A stretch of 64,000 bases of DNA from Hordeum vulgare subsp. vulgare (taxonomy: Eukaryota; Streptophyta; Magnoliopsida; Poales; Poaceae): positions 492,002,263 through 492,066,262 of the forward strand of contig NC_058524.1 of NCBI RefSeq assembly GCF_904849725.1. Direction: 5' to 3'. Both the position numbers and the translations under genes were made by a program. The notes under the pieces are model-generated. The model was not told the DNA's origin. It saw only the letters and a list, made by a program, of their open reading frames with translations, and did no database searches. Position 1 is the first letter of the stretch. Every line of letters begins with the position of its first letter. Of this stretch, positions 11,484 to 22,892 are shown piece by piece.

Positions 11484-12202
11484 AAGTTACTGTTTGGCGC
11501 GAAAATGTCGGACCAAATAGCCCCTGCCTCTACGTCTCCGCAGGACATGTGTAGCTCCGTACGATGCGGTGGAGATAGTGGAGATCGTGGTTATCCGATC
11601 GTGGGAAGTGGGGGTTCAGTTACTGTGTCTTTAAAGAAACAATTTTTGAAGATTTGAGGATTTTCATTACAAAATCATCCGCTGACAAGGATGCAGTGAG
11701 GATTTTGAACAAGGTTTCAAGTAGAACGCATATGAAGAATTGAATAGACTGGATAAGTATAGCATAGAGGGAAAGTAGGGTCCAGTCACATTCACTTAGC
11801 AAAAACATCAACTTGAAGAAATAGCAATAAGTGAATGTTGTTGAGGACTAGAAATCACAGTCTATCTAGGAAAATGAAAGTCATCAAGTGTTTTTAAATA
11901 TTTTGTAATAGATCATCACAATGAAGAACAACTGTTTTGAAGAAAAATGCATTGTGAGGAAATTGATCATTTGAAGAAAATCAACTTGGGGAATTTCACA
12001 TTGGGCGGTGGCGTTACCCACCATATAAGAATGTTGATTACAGACGCCGCGTACAATTGTCGTAGGGCCCTGAGAATCAATTTCTTTGTTAATTTATTCA
12101 CATTCAGAGTGACTTTCTTCATCAGTTGTAGAAAATCGTTTCATCATGTGTTGCACATCTAAGTCATCAACTTTGCATATGTGTTAGGATGTGTGCATGT
12201 TT
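11484..12202 (-). other. Non-coding spacer between pol and the env-like region
   Basis: This stretch of about 720 bases between the pol stop (12203) and the env-like start has only short ORFs. It is AT-rich in the pol-proximal part and GC-richer toward 11500-11600. I see no RNA gene or repeat in it. Confidence 0.5.
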
Positions 12203-15200
12203 TTACAAAACATTTGAAGATTCTAAGATATTTAGCTCACACCGCAACTTGCAAAACCTTTTCTCATCCAAGGGCTTAGTGAAGATATCTGCTAGTTGAT
12301 CATCAGTCTTCACATGGTCGATGAGGATATTGCCCTTGAGGACATGGTCCCGAAGAAAATGATGACGAATCTGGATGTGCTTGGTCTTCAGGTGCTGCAC
12401 TGGGTTGTATGCAATCTTGATAGCACTCTCATTGTCACAGTAGAGAGGCACATTCTTCATGTTGATGCCGTAGTCCTTGAGGGTTTGTTTCATCCACAAC
12501 AATTGAGCACATCAAGAACCAGCAGCAATGTACTCAGCTTCGGCAGTGGAGAGTGATACGCAGTTCTGCTTCTTTGAGGACCAGCAAACTAGTGATCTTC
12601 CGAGAAAATGGCATGTGCCAGAAGTTGACTTACGATCCACACGGTCACCAGCATAGTCTGAATCAGAATATCCTACCAGATGAAGATTGGAGCCCTTGGG
12701 ATACCATAATCCTAGTGTTGGTGTGTGAGCTAAGTATCGAAGAATATGTTTCACAGCCTTATGGTGTGATTCCTTCGGTTTTGCTTGAAAACATGCACAC
12801 ATGCAAACACTAAGCATTATATCTGGCCTAGATGCACATAGATACAATAAGGAGCCAATCATAGAATGGTATACCTGCTGATCGAAATCTTTACCATTTT
12901 CATCAGTGCCGAGGTGGCCGTTGATAGGCATTGGAGTCTTGGCACCTTTGCATTCGTGCATGTCGGATTTCCTCAGAACATCCTTGAGGTATTTCTCCTG
13001 TGATATGAAGATTCCATTGCTTTGTTGACGAATTTGAAGACCTAAGAAGAATTTCCGCTCCCCCATCATGGACATCTGATATTCTTCACTTATCATGTAG
13101 GCAAATTCATCACTGTATCGTTTGTCAGTACAGCGAAATGTGGTATCATCAACATATATTTGACATACAAACAGCTCATTATCATAGGATTTTGTGAAAA
13201 GAGTTGGATCGAGTGAACCAGGTTTGAAGCCTTTCTTCATGAGGAATTCCTTCAATGTATCATACCATGCCCGAGGGGCTTGCTTGAGGCCATACAGAGC
13301 GTTTTTGAGTCTGAAGACTTTGTCTGGATTCTTTGGATCCTCAAAACCTGGGGGCTGAGCAACATATACTTCTTCCTCAAGCTTACCATTGAGGAATGCA
13401 CTTTTCACATCCGTTTGATATAAGGTGATGTTATGATGATTAGCATAGGCAAGTAGTATTCGAATAGCTTCAAGTCTAGCAACAGGTGCAAAAGTTTCAT
13501 CGAAATCTATTCCTTCAACCTGGGTGTAGCCCTGGGCTACAAGTCGTGCCTTGTTCCTCACCACTTGACCGTCCTCATCTTGCTTGTTTTGGAATATCCA
13601 CTTGGTGCCGATGATGTTGTGCTTGCGAGGATCTGGTCGTTTGACGAGCTCCCATACGTCATTCAGCTTGAATGGAAGAAGTTCGTCTTGCATAGCTTGG
13701 ATCCACTCCGGTTCCAGAAAAGCCTCAGGAACTTTTGAGGGTTCTGTGATGGATACAAAGGAAAAATGCCCACAAAAGTTAACTAAATGTGAAGCTTTTG
13801 AGCGAGTGAGAGGACATGGCGCGTTGATTTCGTTGAGGATTTTGTCAAGTTCTACTTCATTTGCAATCCTCGGATGAGCTGGTTGAGGATTTTGTCTGGG
13901 CTGAGGAAGTGGTGCTGTTGCAATTTCCTCAGGAGCATCTTCTTGGTTTTTATCAGCGATGGGGACCGTTTCTTCACCAATTTCCTCAGTGGGGACAATG
14001 TCTTCAGTAGGCTTAAGATTTATTGCTTCCTCAGGAGACAGCTTATCTGGATCAGAAGGCAATTGCTCTCTTTGCGAGCCATTAGTTTCATCGAACCGCA
14101 CATCTACAGTCTCAACAACTTTGCTGTGATAGTTGTTGAAGACTCTGTAAGTGTGCGAGTCCTTTCCATAACCGAGCATAAAACCTTCATGTGCCTTAGG
14201 TGCAAATTTTGAGCTATGGTGAGGGTCTCTAATCCAGCATTTTGCACCGAAGACTTTGAAATAACTTACATTGGGTTTCTTGTCAGTGAGAAGTTCATAT
14301 GAGGTTTTCTTGAGGAATTTGTGAAGATATACCCTGTTGATGATATGGCATGCAATGTTGATTGCTTCAGGCCAAAAGCGACGAGTAGTCTGATATTCTT
14401 CAAGCATAGTTCTTGCCATTTCAACCAGAGTCCTATTCTTCCTTTCGACGACACCATTCTGCTGAGGAGTATAAGGAGCAGACAATTCGTGAGTAATACC
14501 AAGTTCATCAAGATAATCATCAAGACCAGTGTTTTTGAACTCGGTTCCATTATCACTCCTGATGTGTTTGATCTTGATGCCAAAGTTCGTCGAGGCCCTT
14601 GAAGAAAATCGTTTGAAGATTTCCTGCACTTCAGTTTTATACACTATGATATGCACCCAAGTATATCTGGAATAATCATCAACTATGACGAAGCCATATA
14701 AAGATGCTGCATTGGTTAGTGTGGCATAGTGAGTAGGTCCAAATAAATCCATATGAAGCAATTCGAATGGACGTGTAGTGGTCATGATGGTTTTAGAGGG
14801 ATGCTTGGATCTGGTCATTTTCCCAGATTCACAAGCACCGCAGAGATGATCCTTGAGGAATTTGATTGATTCGATGCCGATGACATGCTTCTTCTTTGCA
14901 AGCATGTGCAAATTCCTCATGCCTGCATGACCTAGTCTTCGGTGCCACAACCATCCTTCTGAGGTTTTTGCTAGTAAGCAAGTGGCTGGTTGAGGACCTG
15001 TAGAGAAATCAACAATGTACAAATCCCCTCTTCTTACACCTTCGAAGACTTTGGATCTGTCAGATTCCATGATGACTACGCATCTATATCCACCAAAGAT
15101 AACAATCATATCAAGATCACAAAGCATCAAGACTGACATGAGGTTAAAACCAAGGGATTCAACAAGCATCACTTTGTCCATATGCCTATCCTTGGAAATA

Positions 15201-15388
15201 GCTACTTTGCCAAGTCCCAATACCTTGCTTTTACCTTTGTCAGCATATGTGATTTGCTTCAGAGGTGATGGAGTTAGTGGCATATTCATGAGTAAGTTTT
15301 TATCACCAGTCATGTGATGTGTGTAGCCACTATCGAGAACCCAGTCAGTATTTTTGGGTTTGTCATCCTGTAGATGAATTAGTACAGC
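12203..15388 (-). pseudogene. pol: Copia pol: protease, integrase, reverse transcriptase, RNase H
   Basis: The frame is open from 15388. The protease motif is D-S-G followed by Tyr (codons 15334-15326), where Ala or Cys is usual. The integrase zinc finger is H-x4-H ... CGAC ([10 protein letters not shown]), then the DDE core: [15 protein letters not shown] and [12 protein letters not shown] follows with [11 protein letters not shown] and the catalytic YVDD at 13156-13145. RNase H ends with CDNESAIK and a tail stopping at 12203. One nonsense codon, TGA at 12514-12512, sits in RNase H where a Cys codon is expected after AEYIAAGS; the same frame then continues from 12502. Apart from that the frame is intact over about 3.2 kb, which fits a fairly recent insertion. 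Confidence 0.92.
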
Positions 15389-15528
15389 TTACCATCTCAT
15401 ATGCTTTAGATTTGAAGAATATGATACTAATTTCATCAGTTCAGTAATTTCACCATAACAGAAATGTAAGGATGTGTGAAATATTTCTATTTCATCAATT
15501 ATTAGCTTGCGTCCTATCAAGCATTTCC

Positions 15529-15578
15529 TCAGGTCTCCAGCAAATTATTCAGATGATGATTTTCATCTGGAGACCTGA
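15529..15578 (-). promoter_or_regulatory. Perfect 12-bp stem-loop at the gag/pol junction
   Basis: TCAGGTCTCCAG and its exact complement CTGGAGACCTGA are separated by 26 bases. A smaller AGATGA/TCATCT pairing partly overlaps and can form inside. In the transcript the stem begins 13 bases after the stop codon (TAA, 15594-15592) of the gag-distal frame and before the pol frame opens at 15388. Its position suggests a role in gag-pol expression, but this is inference. Confidence 0.6.
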
Positions 15579-15591
15579 CCTGCAGAAGTGA

Positions 15592-17163
15592 TTAGTTCGA
15601 TTTCTTCACCACCAACATCCGAAGGGGTGGTAAAGCGTTCATCATCCTGCGAGCACCATATGAGAAAGGTGGCATTGAAGCTAATGCACTTCTCTTAATA
15701 GTAGGGGGATTAAAGTACTCATATGAATATGCAGAGAACTGGTTTGAGGATTTATGAACATAATGATTTGAGGAGTAACGCTCATATTCATATTCCATGT
15801 AGTTTCCCTACATGTTAGACGCATAAGCACGGGTACGAGCATAGTTTTGACCAGTTGAGGATTTTGATCCTCTTGAAGACTTTGGTCCTCCTGAGGAATT
15901 TGATCTGGGGTTCAGATTCTTCAGTGGTGGTGTCATGAGGACATTCACCTGAAGATTTTCAAGACAACTTTTGGGAACCCAGATTTTCGTCAGAGGAGGG
16001 CCATTCCTGCAGTTAGTTCCAACATATCGAGCAAACACTTCACCAGATTGATTTTTGAACAGTTTATAGTTGGAATCAAATGACTCATCCGAGGAATAGG
16101 ATAATTCACATGAGAAGCCAGTTAGATTAGATGGATCAAAAGGAGGCCCAGTAGCAGCAACCCATGAGGTTTTGGGATACTGCTCGGGTTTCCAATAAGA
16201 TCCATCAGCATTTAATTTCCTCTCAAAGGCAATTCCTTCTTTCCTCAGGTTCCTGTTCAAGATCTGCTTTTTGAGCACATCACAAAGGGTTTGATGTCCT
16301 TTGAGGCTTTTGTACATGCCTGTCACGTACAATTCCTTCAACCCTGCATTTTCATCAGTAACATTTGTGTTTTCCTCAAGTGAGGAAATAGACACAACAG
16401 GTGCAGTTGAAGAATTTGTAGCAATGGTAGCATTTGATGATTCTGGTGAGGAATTAGAAGTTTCGCATTCAATGCATTTAAGACATGTAGGAATAAATTC
16501 AACTTGACTAGCGCTGATCTGTTGAGCTAGTAATGAATCATTTTCCATACGAAGATCATCATGAGACATCCTCAGCTTCTCAAGATCAAGATTCCTTTGA
16601 AGAAATTCGTAGGAAAGCTTCTCATGATCAGTGAGGAGTGTATCATAACGATCCTGAAGATTTTCAAATCTAGACTGAAGACTTTTCATGTCATCAGTGA
16701 GGATTTGGTTAAGGTTCATTTCATCATTCAACAGATCATCACTTTTGTCAAGCAGTTTCTGAAGCTTTTCCAGAGCAGTTTGTTGTTTAGTGGCAATGAT
16801 AGCAAGTTTACTGTAACTGGGTTTCTTATAATCATTAGGTTCACAGTCACTTGAATCCGAGGAGGAGGCATTATTTGATACCTTTGAACCTTTTGCCATG
16901 AAGCAATAGGTTGGAGCGAAGTCATCAGCATAGTCATCAGTATGGATGGTGCAATCATTTTCTTCAAGATTGAAGATTGACTTGCTGACGAAAGTGGTTG
17001 CTAGTGCAAGACTAGCCTGTCCAGATTCCAAGTCTTCTCCAGAACCCTCTTCTTCATCCCATTCCTCTGATTCTGCCTCGGAGTCCATTTCCTTGCCAAT
17101 AAGTGCCCGAGCCTTTCTGAAACTAGTCTTCTTGTGTGATGAGGGCTTTGAAGATGAGGATTT
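15592..17163 (-). pseudogene. Gag-distal region of the Copia element with a long coiled coil
   Basis: This is in the same frame as gag, directly after the TAA at 17166-17164, and open from there except for a TAG at 15810-15808. It ends at TAA 15594-15592. It begins with an acidic stretch (DSEAESEEWDEEEGSG), followed by a predicted coiled coil (LEKLQKLLDKSDDLLN through LDLEKLRMSHDDLRMEN) and a short Ser/Asn-rich linker. It ends in an aromatic, Tyr/Ser-rich tail (MEYEYERYSSNHYVHKSS) near the C terminus. Extra coiled-coil domains beyond the zinc knuckle are a Sirevirus gag feature. Both stops are probably mutations, since the sequence on either side is one continuous protein. Confidence 0.75.
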
Positions 17164-18138
17164 TTAAGATTTCTTCTTCTTCTTCGAGTCATCAGAACTG
17201 CCATCCTTGTATTTCTTCTTCTTTGATTCCTTTCCCCAACGGGGACAATCAGCAATGTAGTGACCTGATTTCTTGCACTTGTGACAGGTTCGTTTCTTGT
17301 AGTCCTCAGATGCAGATTCTGATTTCCTCATGTCTCTTCTTGATGATTTACCGAACTGGCCACGTCGTGTAAATCTCTGGAATTTCCTCACAAGCATTGC
17401 AAGCTCTTGTCCAAATTCTTCAGGGTCACAAATGCTGTCATCTGTGTCTTCTTCTTTAGATGAGGAAGTTGCTCTAGCCTTTAGTGCACATGGTCTCGAA
17501 TAGCTTTGTCCATATATATCTCTCTTTTCTTCTAGCTGGAATTCATGAGTATTTAGTCTTTCAAGGATATCAGCTGGATCCAGCATCTTGTAGTCTGGTC
17601 TTTCTTGAAACATCAGAACTAGAGTGTCAAATGAAGAATCCAAAGATCTCAGCAGTTTCTTCACAACTTCGTGATCAGTGATGTCTCGAGCTCCCAGTGC
17701 TTGCAGTTCATTTGATATGTCAGTGAGGCGATCAAACGTGTCTTGGCAGCATTCATTGTCATGTCTCTTGAAGCGATTGAAGAGATTGTGAAGAATATCA
17801 ACACGAGAGTCACGCTGGGTTGATACTCCTTCATTTACCTTGCACAGTCTCTCCCAGATCAGTGTTGCAGAGCCCAAAGCACTTACTCTTCCAAACTTGC
17901 GAGGGCTCAGGTGACCATAGATGATATTCTTCGCTTGAGAATCGAGTTGCTTGAATTTCTTCACATCAGCTGCAGTGACACCAGCAGAGATGATGGGGAC
18001 TCCATTTTCCACAATATACCAGAGATCATTATCAATAGCTTGTAGATGCATTTGCATTTTGTTCTTCCAGAAGGGAAAGTTCTTTCCTTCGTTGGTAGGA
18101 CATGCTGCAGTCACCTTAAACATGCCTGCAGTCGACAT
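17164..18138 (-). CDS. gag: Copia Gag (UBN2-type) with CCHC zinc knuckle
   Basis: 324 codons starting MSTAGMFKVT, 67 bases from the 5' LTR and just after the primer site. The N-terminal two thirds are the helical retrotransposon Gag domain of plant Copia elements (FPFWKNKMQMHLQAID; LWYIVENG; IWERLCKVNEG). Near residue 290 is a zinc knuckle, CHKCKKSGHYIADC (CX2CX4HX4C), which packages RNA. It then becomes Lys/Ser-rich and stops at TAA 17166-17164. Sequence beyond the stop continues in frame into the coiled-coil part, so this Gag is probably C-terminally truncated. The virus-like particle core would be made from this protein. Confidence 0.9.
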   Translation of the reverse strand: MSTAGMFKVTAACPTNEGKNFPFWKNKMQMHLQAIDNDLWYIVENGVPIISAGVTAADVKKFKQLDSQAKNIIYGHLSPRKFGRVSALGSATLIWERLCKVNEGVSTQRDSRVDILHNLFNRFKRHDNECCQDTFDRLTDISNELQALGARDITDHEVVKKLLRSLDSSFDTLVLMFQERPDYKMLDPADILERLNTHEFQLEEKRDIYGQSYSRPCALKARATSSSKEEDTDDSICDPEEFGQELAMLVRKFQRFTRRGQFGKSSRRDMRKSESASEDYKKRTCHKCKKSGHYIADCPRWGKESKKKKYKDGSSDDSKKKKKS

Positions 18139-18190
18139 AACTAAAACTCCAGGTGGTTAAACCAAAATCACACAGAACAAGGGAGTACCT

Positions 18191-18203
18191 TGCTCTGATA
18201 CCA
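18191..18203 (-). other. Primer binding site of the Copia element, tRNA-Met type
   Basis: The minus strand reads TGGTATCAGAGCA two bases after the end of the 5' LTR. This matches the initiator tRNA-Met complement and shows that the right-hand LTR is the 5' one. Confidence 0.9.
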
Positions 18204-18205
18204 AT

Positions 18206-19615
18206 TGAAAGTGCGTTATATCGACTAGAGGGGGGTGAATAGGATATTTTGAGAATTTCATCACTGAGGAAATTCATTTTGAGGAAATTCCTCACTGGTG
18301 ACTAATTTACAGCGGAAACAGTAAAGGATCAGACGTGCAAACGTTCACACCAGAAGTATTTTAGAGTGAAGAATATGAAAACAGATTGCACAGTAAGCAG
18401 GCACGCAGAATACAGATGATGATTAACTATTGCGAAGAATTTGGGGTTGAGTAAATTTAGAGAAAGTCTTCAGCAAATTCTTCAAACAGTCACAGTGAAA
18501 GTCATCAACACATAATACAGAGAAAGTGAAGATTTGAGGAATTAGAACCCGATTCTCAGAGAAGACAGTCGTTGATGACCCAGTTCCAAGTGCAGTGACA
18601 GTTGTACATCTGGTTTGGAGCGGCTTGGTAATGAAACCAAAGGACACCCAGTCCCAGGACACACAGTCCCTACCGTATTTTCCCTGAGCTAAGGACACAC
18701 AGTCCTCGCCCAACACTCGTGGTAAGTCTTCAGGGCAGACTTCCAAACCCTCACAAACTTGGTCACTCGACGATCCACAATGAACTGCTGGAACGTTCTA
18801 GACCATGACGCCTAACCGTGTGGAGGATGCACAGTCCTCAAAGGTAAAAGGCTTCAGTCCCACACAGGAACAACTTCTTCAGTGATGCTCACTAGGTTTG
18901 GTTTGTGGTTTCGGTGGATGGTGTATTTCCTCACTGATGAATTACTCTCGAAGACTCTGAGGAATTTGGGTTGCTCTTATGACAAGTGTCAGTTTCTAAC
19001 GGAGTAGCCAAGCAGCTAGTGGTTGTGGGGGGTGGCTATTTATAGCCTGGGATCATCCCGACATGATTTGACACTAATGCCCTTAAATAGTATGACCGTT
19101 GGACTGGATAAGACCAGTGACTTGGCGTGGTTATCGAAACGGTCGGAACTCTCAACTGTGAGAGTCCTCATGTCACTCATATTCCTCACTTGAGGCTTTT
19201 GGTAGGGTTAGGCTTGGGTTGAGCACCATGAGGAAATCCATTCCATAGTGTTACTTTGACCCCCTTTAACAGTACAGTGTTCCTATTACTCAAATGCGAA
19301 GAAAGTAAAACAGAAAGTGTAAATCTTCACGCTTCAAATTCTTCAGAATGTTTTTCTTCAGGAACCACCGGTCTTCTCAATATCAGTATCTTCATGAGGA
19401 ATATCAATTTCATTGCAGATTCCTCGCGATTCATTTCTTCAGCTTCAGACCAATTTCTTCAACTGAAGATAAACATTTTAGGGGTCGATATTCTTCAAAT
19501 ATCTCAAACTCCTCAATGACTTATAGATCCTGTGTACACTTATAAACACATTAGATACTTAACCTATAAGTCTTCAAACCACCAAAATCCCTAAGGGGCA
19601 CTAGATGCACTTACA
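18206..19615 (-). repeat. 5' LTR of the Copia element
   Basis: 1410 bp, collinear with 5601-7014 with about 5% differences and small indels. It is flanked outside by the AAGGG target duplication. It should contain the promoter of the element. Confidence 0.92.
19036..19045 (-). promoter_or_regulatory. TATA box of the Copia 5' LTR
   Basis: The minus strand reads CTATAAATAG (the + strand reads CTATTTATAG). It is conserved in both LTRs and lies well upstream of the primer site, as expected for the LTR core promoter. Confidence 0.55.
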
Positions 19616-19620
19616 AAGGG

Positions 19621-22405
19621 GTCGACTATTACTAGGTCCGGGGCCTTGTCTCTAATGATCCGCATCTCCATACTTATTGAAAATAGCTGAATGAAGGTGT
19701 AGTGCAGCGGATGAAGGTTAAACATAGCGAAGATGTCAGCAAACCGCAGGACGATCATTACCCCCGATGGCGCTATCGACAAAGCCCTTGCCCTCTGGCA
19801 CCTTGGCCACGAAAACCGGGTATGCCATATTATTCTCGGAGAGACGCCGCTTCTCCAAACAAAGAACACTGTCATATAGATTCTGCATAGCACCGGTTGC
19901 ACCATTGAGCAGATTAGTCGGTAGCATCGGCCTACCCGCCACATGCACCCTCCTCGAGATATCCTTAGGTGAAGGTGGCCCGTCTAGAGCACGGATCATA
20001 CTTGATAACGGCTGGCTCGCACCGTTGTTAGTCTTTCTTTTCCGTCCCTTCTTCTGCTGATGTAATGGGATCGAGTTCTGCTCAGAGAACACCTTCTTGA
20101 GTGTGTTGGGGCTGATAATATTTCGCACCTCGGCTATCTGAGGCTCAGTGAAGGCGGCAGCTGGAGGCGTCTCCTCAAAACTAAACGCCAGACAACGCCT
20201 GTTGCAATTGGGTTTCTCTGCGGTACCAGCTAGATCGCGGTCGTCTTTTGCAGGGTTGGGTTCTTGAGAAGGAGGCCCCAAGAATTCCTCACCGTACCCA
20301 TGTTCGGCAAAGTACTTATCGACCTTGGTAAATGTACCATCGTTGTCGTCGTCGTCATCCGGATCCTGTGCCATATGCATGTCCGGATCCTGTGCCATAT
20401 GCATGTCGGGTAGCGTTGTGGCGGTCTTGACATGGCTTGGCGCCGACACGACTAGCGGTGTTGTCAGTGGGGTGGTGTCCCCTGCCCCCAAATGAATCTG
20501 GCTCTTCGGCCAAATCAAGGGCCAGCTTAAGCAGGCGCTGAGGGTCATCACATCATCTTTGTCGGCCCCAGCGGGGTGGAACGGAGGTAACAAGTCGTCG
20601 CAGCCTGGCAGCACCCAACCAGTTGAACCCTATACGTGGTGGGTGGCATCAGTTTACCGTGGAACATGGGGTTGCCCGGTTGAATGATTCTGCCCTTGGC
20701 GACATCGATCAACTCGCCGCCCACGAAGTGCAGGAGAGTGCATGGAACGTCGGCGCCGGCACCCTACGAAACATGTAGGGTGTCAGGGGATGCCCAGTCA
20801 AAGGCAAGGAGATGAAGTCATCGGCCGAGAGAAGCTTAGTTACCGTGATGGCGTCGAGCTCGGCTAATGTCGAGGCACCGCCAATGGCGGGCGTGCAAGT
20901 GATGGAGGGGCCGCTTGCTGCCGAGGTGTCGGCCAGCGTATTCTTCGCACACCCGGGTGCATTAATAAGGTCCAATGCCCATGCCGGCGCCGGAGACACC
21001 AATGGCGCCACCTGCGCGTTGTGCGAGTTGCTGGCCGTGAAGCTGGGAATCGGGGGCAGCCCCTGTTGGCTGCCCGCAATCCACGCCTGCAGCCCCTCAA
21101 TCAAGGTAGGCACAATGGCGGTGATCACCCCTCCCTCTTGGTGTTGCACTAGCTCTTGGACCATCTCCGGAATCCGTGCCACTTTTGCCTTGAGTTCTTC
21201 AACCTCGTGCGACTAGCTTTCCAAGTTGGTATTTCTCTCCTTTCGCCCACCAGCGTTATAGTATGACGACCATTTCGTGGACAAGCCTTTGCCAGCCACA
21301 CGACCAGCTGACGACGCCTTAGTGGACTTATCCTTGTTTTTCATTACGTTAAATGCCCTATTTAAATTGGTGTCCCAATGGGAGCTCTGAGACGACCCCG
21401 CGCTACTGCTTTCAGTGTCTTGCGGAAGGAATGAACCATTTAGAAATTTGGCTTCATTAATTAGAATGCAACCATATGGAGCTAATTACGTGGGGTGTAT
21501 TCCTTACCAGAACAAGCTCAAGCGCCCTGGTCTTCGCATCCGTGGTAAGCTCCTTTGTTACCGGGTCCACCTTGTACCGGGCCCTGACATAGTTCCTGGT
21601 CTGCTTATCACCGTATTTCTAGAAGCGGGGTGGTAGGCCTTGCTCGGCACGCTCCGTGTCCTCCTTGTCCCATATAGGTTCCGCCACTCTGTAACCGCCG
21701 GGACCAAGTTGGTGGACCCCTAAGTTCAACTCCCGCATTTCTTTCCCCACTGACTTGATTCCGCGGTTGCCTTGCTCTCGCACTTGATCTTGAACTCCTT
21801 GTAGTCATCTTCGCTTATCGAAGGATTTTTCGCCTTGATCTTCTCATAACTATCACCACCTCGCTTCTCCAAGTAGACAGGGCCTTGCTCATCTTCGTGA
21901 GGGCGGCACTGTTCACCTTATTCCTTGAGAGGCATGTGTTTGCGACATCACCGGGGAACTTGTATCGTTCGTGCAGCTTCGTGAAGTGGAGGTTGCGCAA
22001 ATTCCCTCGGTCCTTATGCCTTTGGTTCTCGGTGTTGATCGAGACAGTTCTCCGGAGAATGCACCCGAGATGAACTGCGTACCCCTTGACTATTTCTTTG
22101 GGCGCCATTGGATACCCGTCGGAGTTCACTTCAATAAATTCCTCCTTTACGGTGCTGAGCACGTTCAGGCGCCGATCCTTCCGTTACCTCTTCGATTCAC
22201 TGCCATCTGTTTGTGTGCTGCCATCATCAGTGGTGGCATCCTCGGCGGCACCATCAGTGGTGTCATCCCCGACGCCACTAGGGGTTGTGTACTCAGGATC
22301 GATGTCTTCCGCGGCGTCCTCATAGCGGTGAGGTTCTTCCTCCATCTCCTAGGACAGCTCCCAGAATGCCTTGCCCGAACCGCCGGCCTCATCGTTGTGG
22401 GCCAT
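19621..22405 (-). pseudogene. N-terminal part of the CACTA TNPA-like/Ulp1-like gene
   Basis: The start ATG at 22405-22403 gives MAHNDEAGGSGKAFWELS. The frame has early stops, TAG at 22351-22349 and TAA at 22186-22184. Recognisable parts follow in several frames: an acidic N-terminus; KLHERYKFPGDVANT, typical of the second (TNPA-like, Transposase_24-like) protein of grass CACTA elements; a Pro/Ala-rich linker (21182-20709); and an acidic region (20614-19736). It runs to VDPF at 19621, where the Copia is inserted. The reading resumes at 5600. TNPA-type proteins bind the subterminal repeats. At least two stops and several frameshifts show it is dead. Confidence 0.7.
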
Positions 22406-22474
22406 GTTTCGCTCTAAATAGGAAAAAAGTTTGGTCAAAAAGTTGGTTATTGTCAAGGAACAAGATCATGGTCT

Positions 22475-22710
22475 CATCATTTAGGGTTTGTCGACACCGA
22501 GGCATCCTAAAAGCTAAGCTTTTATCATTTAGGGTTTGTCGACGCTGAGGCACCCTAAAAGCCTAAGCTTTCATCATTTAGGTTTTTATCGACGCCGAGG
22601 CACCCTAAAAGCCAAGGTTTTATAATTTAGGGTTGGTCGACGGTGAGGCACCCTAAATGCTAAGTTAAGTTTTCATCATTTAGGGTTTATCGATGCCGAG
22701 GCACCCTAGG
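22475..22710. repeat. Five tandem units of about 48-53 bp with telomere-like palindromic cores
   Basis: Units start near 22476, 22524, 22573, 22622 and 22675. Each holds TTTAGGGTTT, a GTCGAC-like centre and GAGGCACCCTAAA, so TTTAGGGT and ACCCTAAA face each other as an inverted repeat. The array lies 70 bases upstream of the TNPA-like ATG, in its presumed promoter or leader. It may be a regulatory or protein-binding array. Confidence 0.75.
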
Positions 22711-22892
22711 TTGACTGATATATATGGGTATCTTCTAATAATATACCCTATCTAGAAAAGGGAAGGAGAATTCTAAGTTGGGCCTAATCACTTGGCTCTA
22801 TTGCCACCTATGGTTTAATGCAGCAAGAATAAAGGGGCAGTTGATCCTACTTAATTAAGTACTAAGATACCCCAGCCCATGCATTAGTCGCA

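Larger units (their letters stand above)
5601..19615 (-). mobile_element. Full-length Copia retrotransposon, SIRE/Maximus-like
   Basis: Two LTRs (5601-7014 and 18206-19615) start TGAAAGTG and end CACTTACA, and are flanked by the identical 5-bp duplication AAGGG (5596-5600 and 19616-19620). The primer site is next to the right LTR and the polypurine tract next to the left, so the element reads leftward. Its layout is gag, coiled-coil gag-distal region, protease-integrase-RT-RNase H (Copia order), then about 3.9 kb of env-like ORFs. A 3' env-like region plus a coiled-coil gag-distal region suggests the Sirevirus/Maximus lineage. In the first 410 LTR bases I count about 20 differences (about 5%). 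The genes carry several nonsense codons and at least one frameshift, so it is not autonomous. Confidence 0.93.

Noticed and set aside
19256..19545. ORFs in the Copia LTR (also 6654-6944)
   Set aside because: Same short frame in both LTRs, within regulatory DNA, no domain.
22475..22710. Interstitial telomere
   Set aside because: TTTAGGG occurs once per unit of about 50 bp, not as a contiguous (TTTAGGG)n array.
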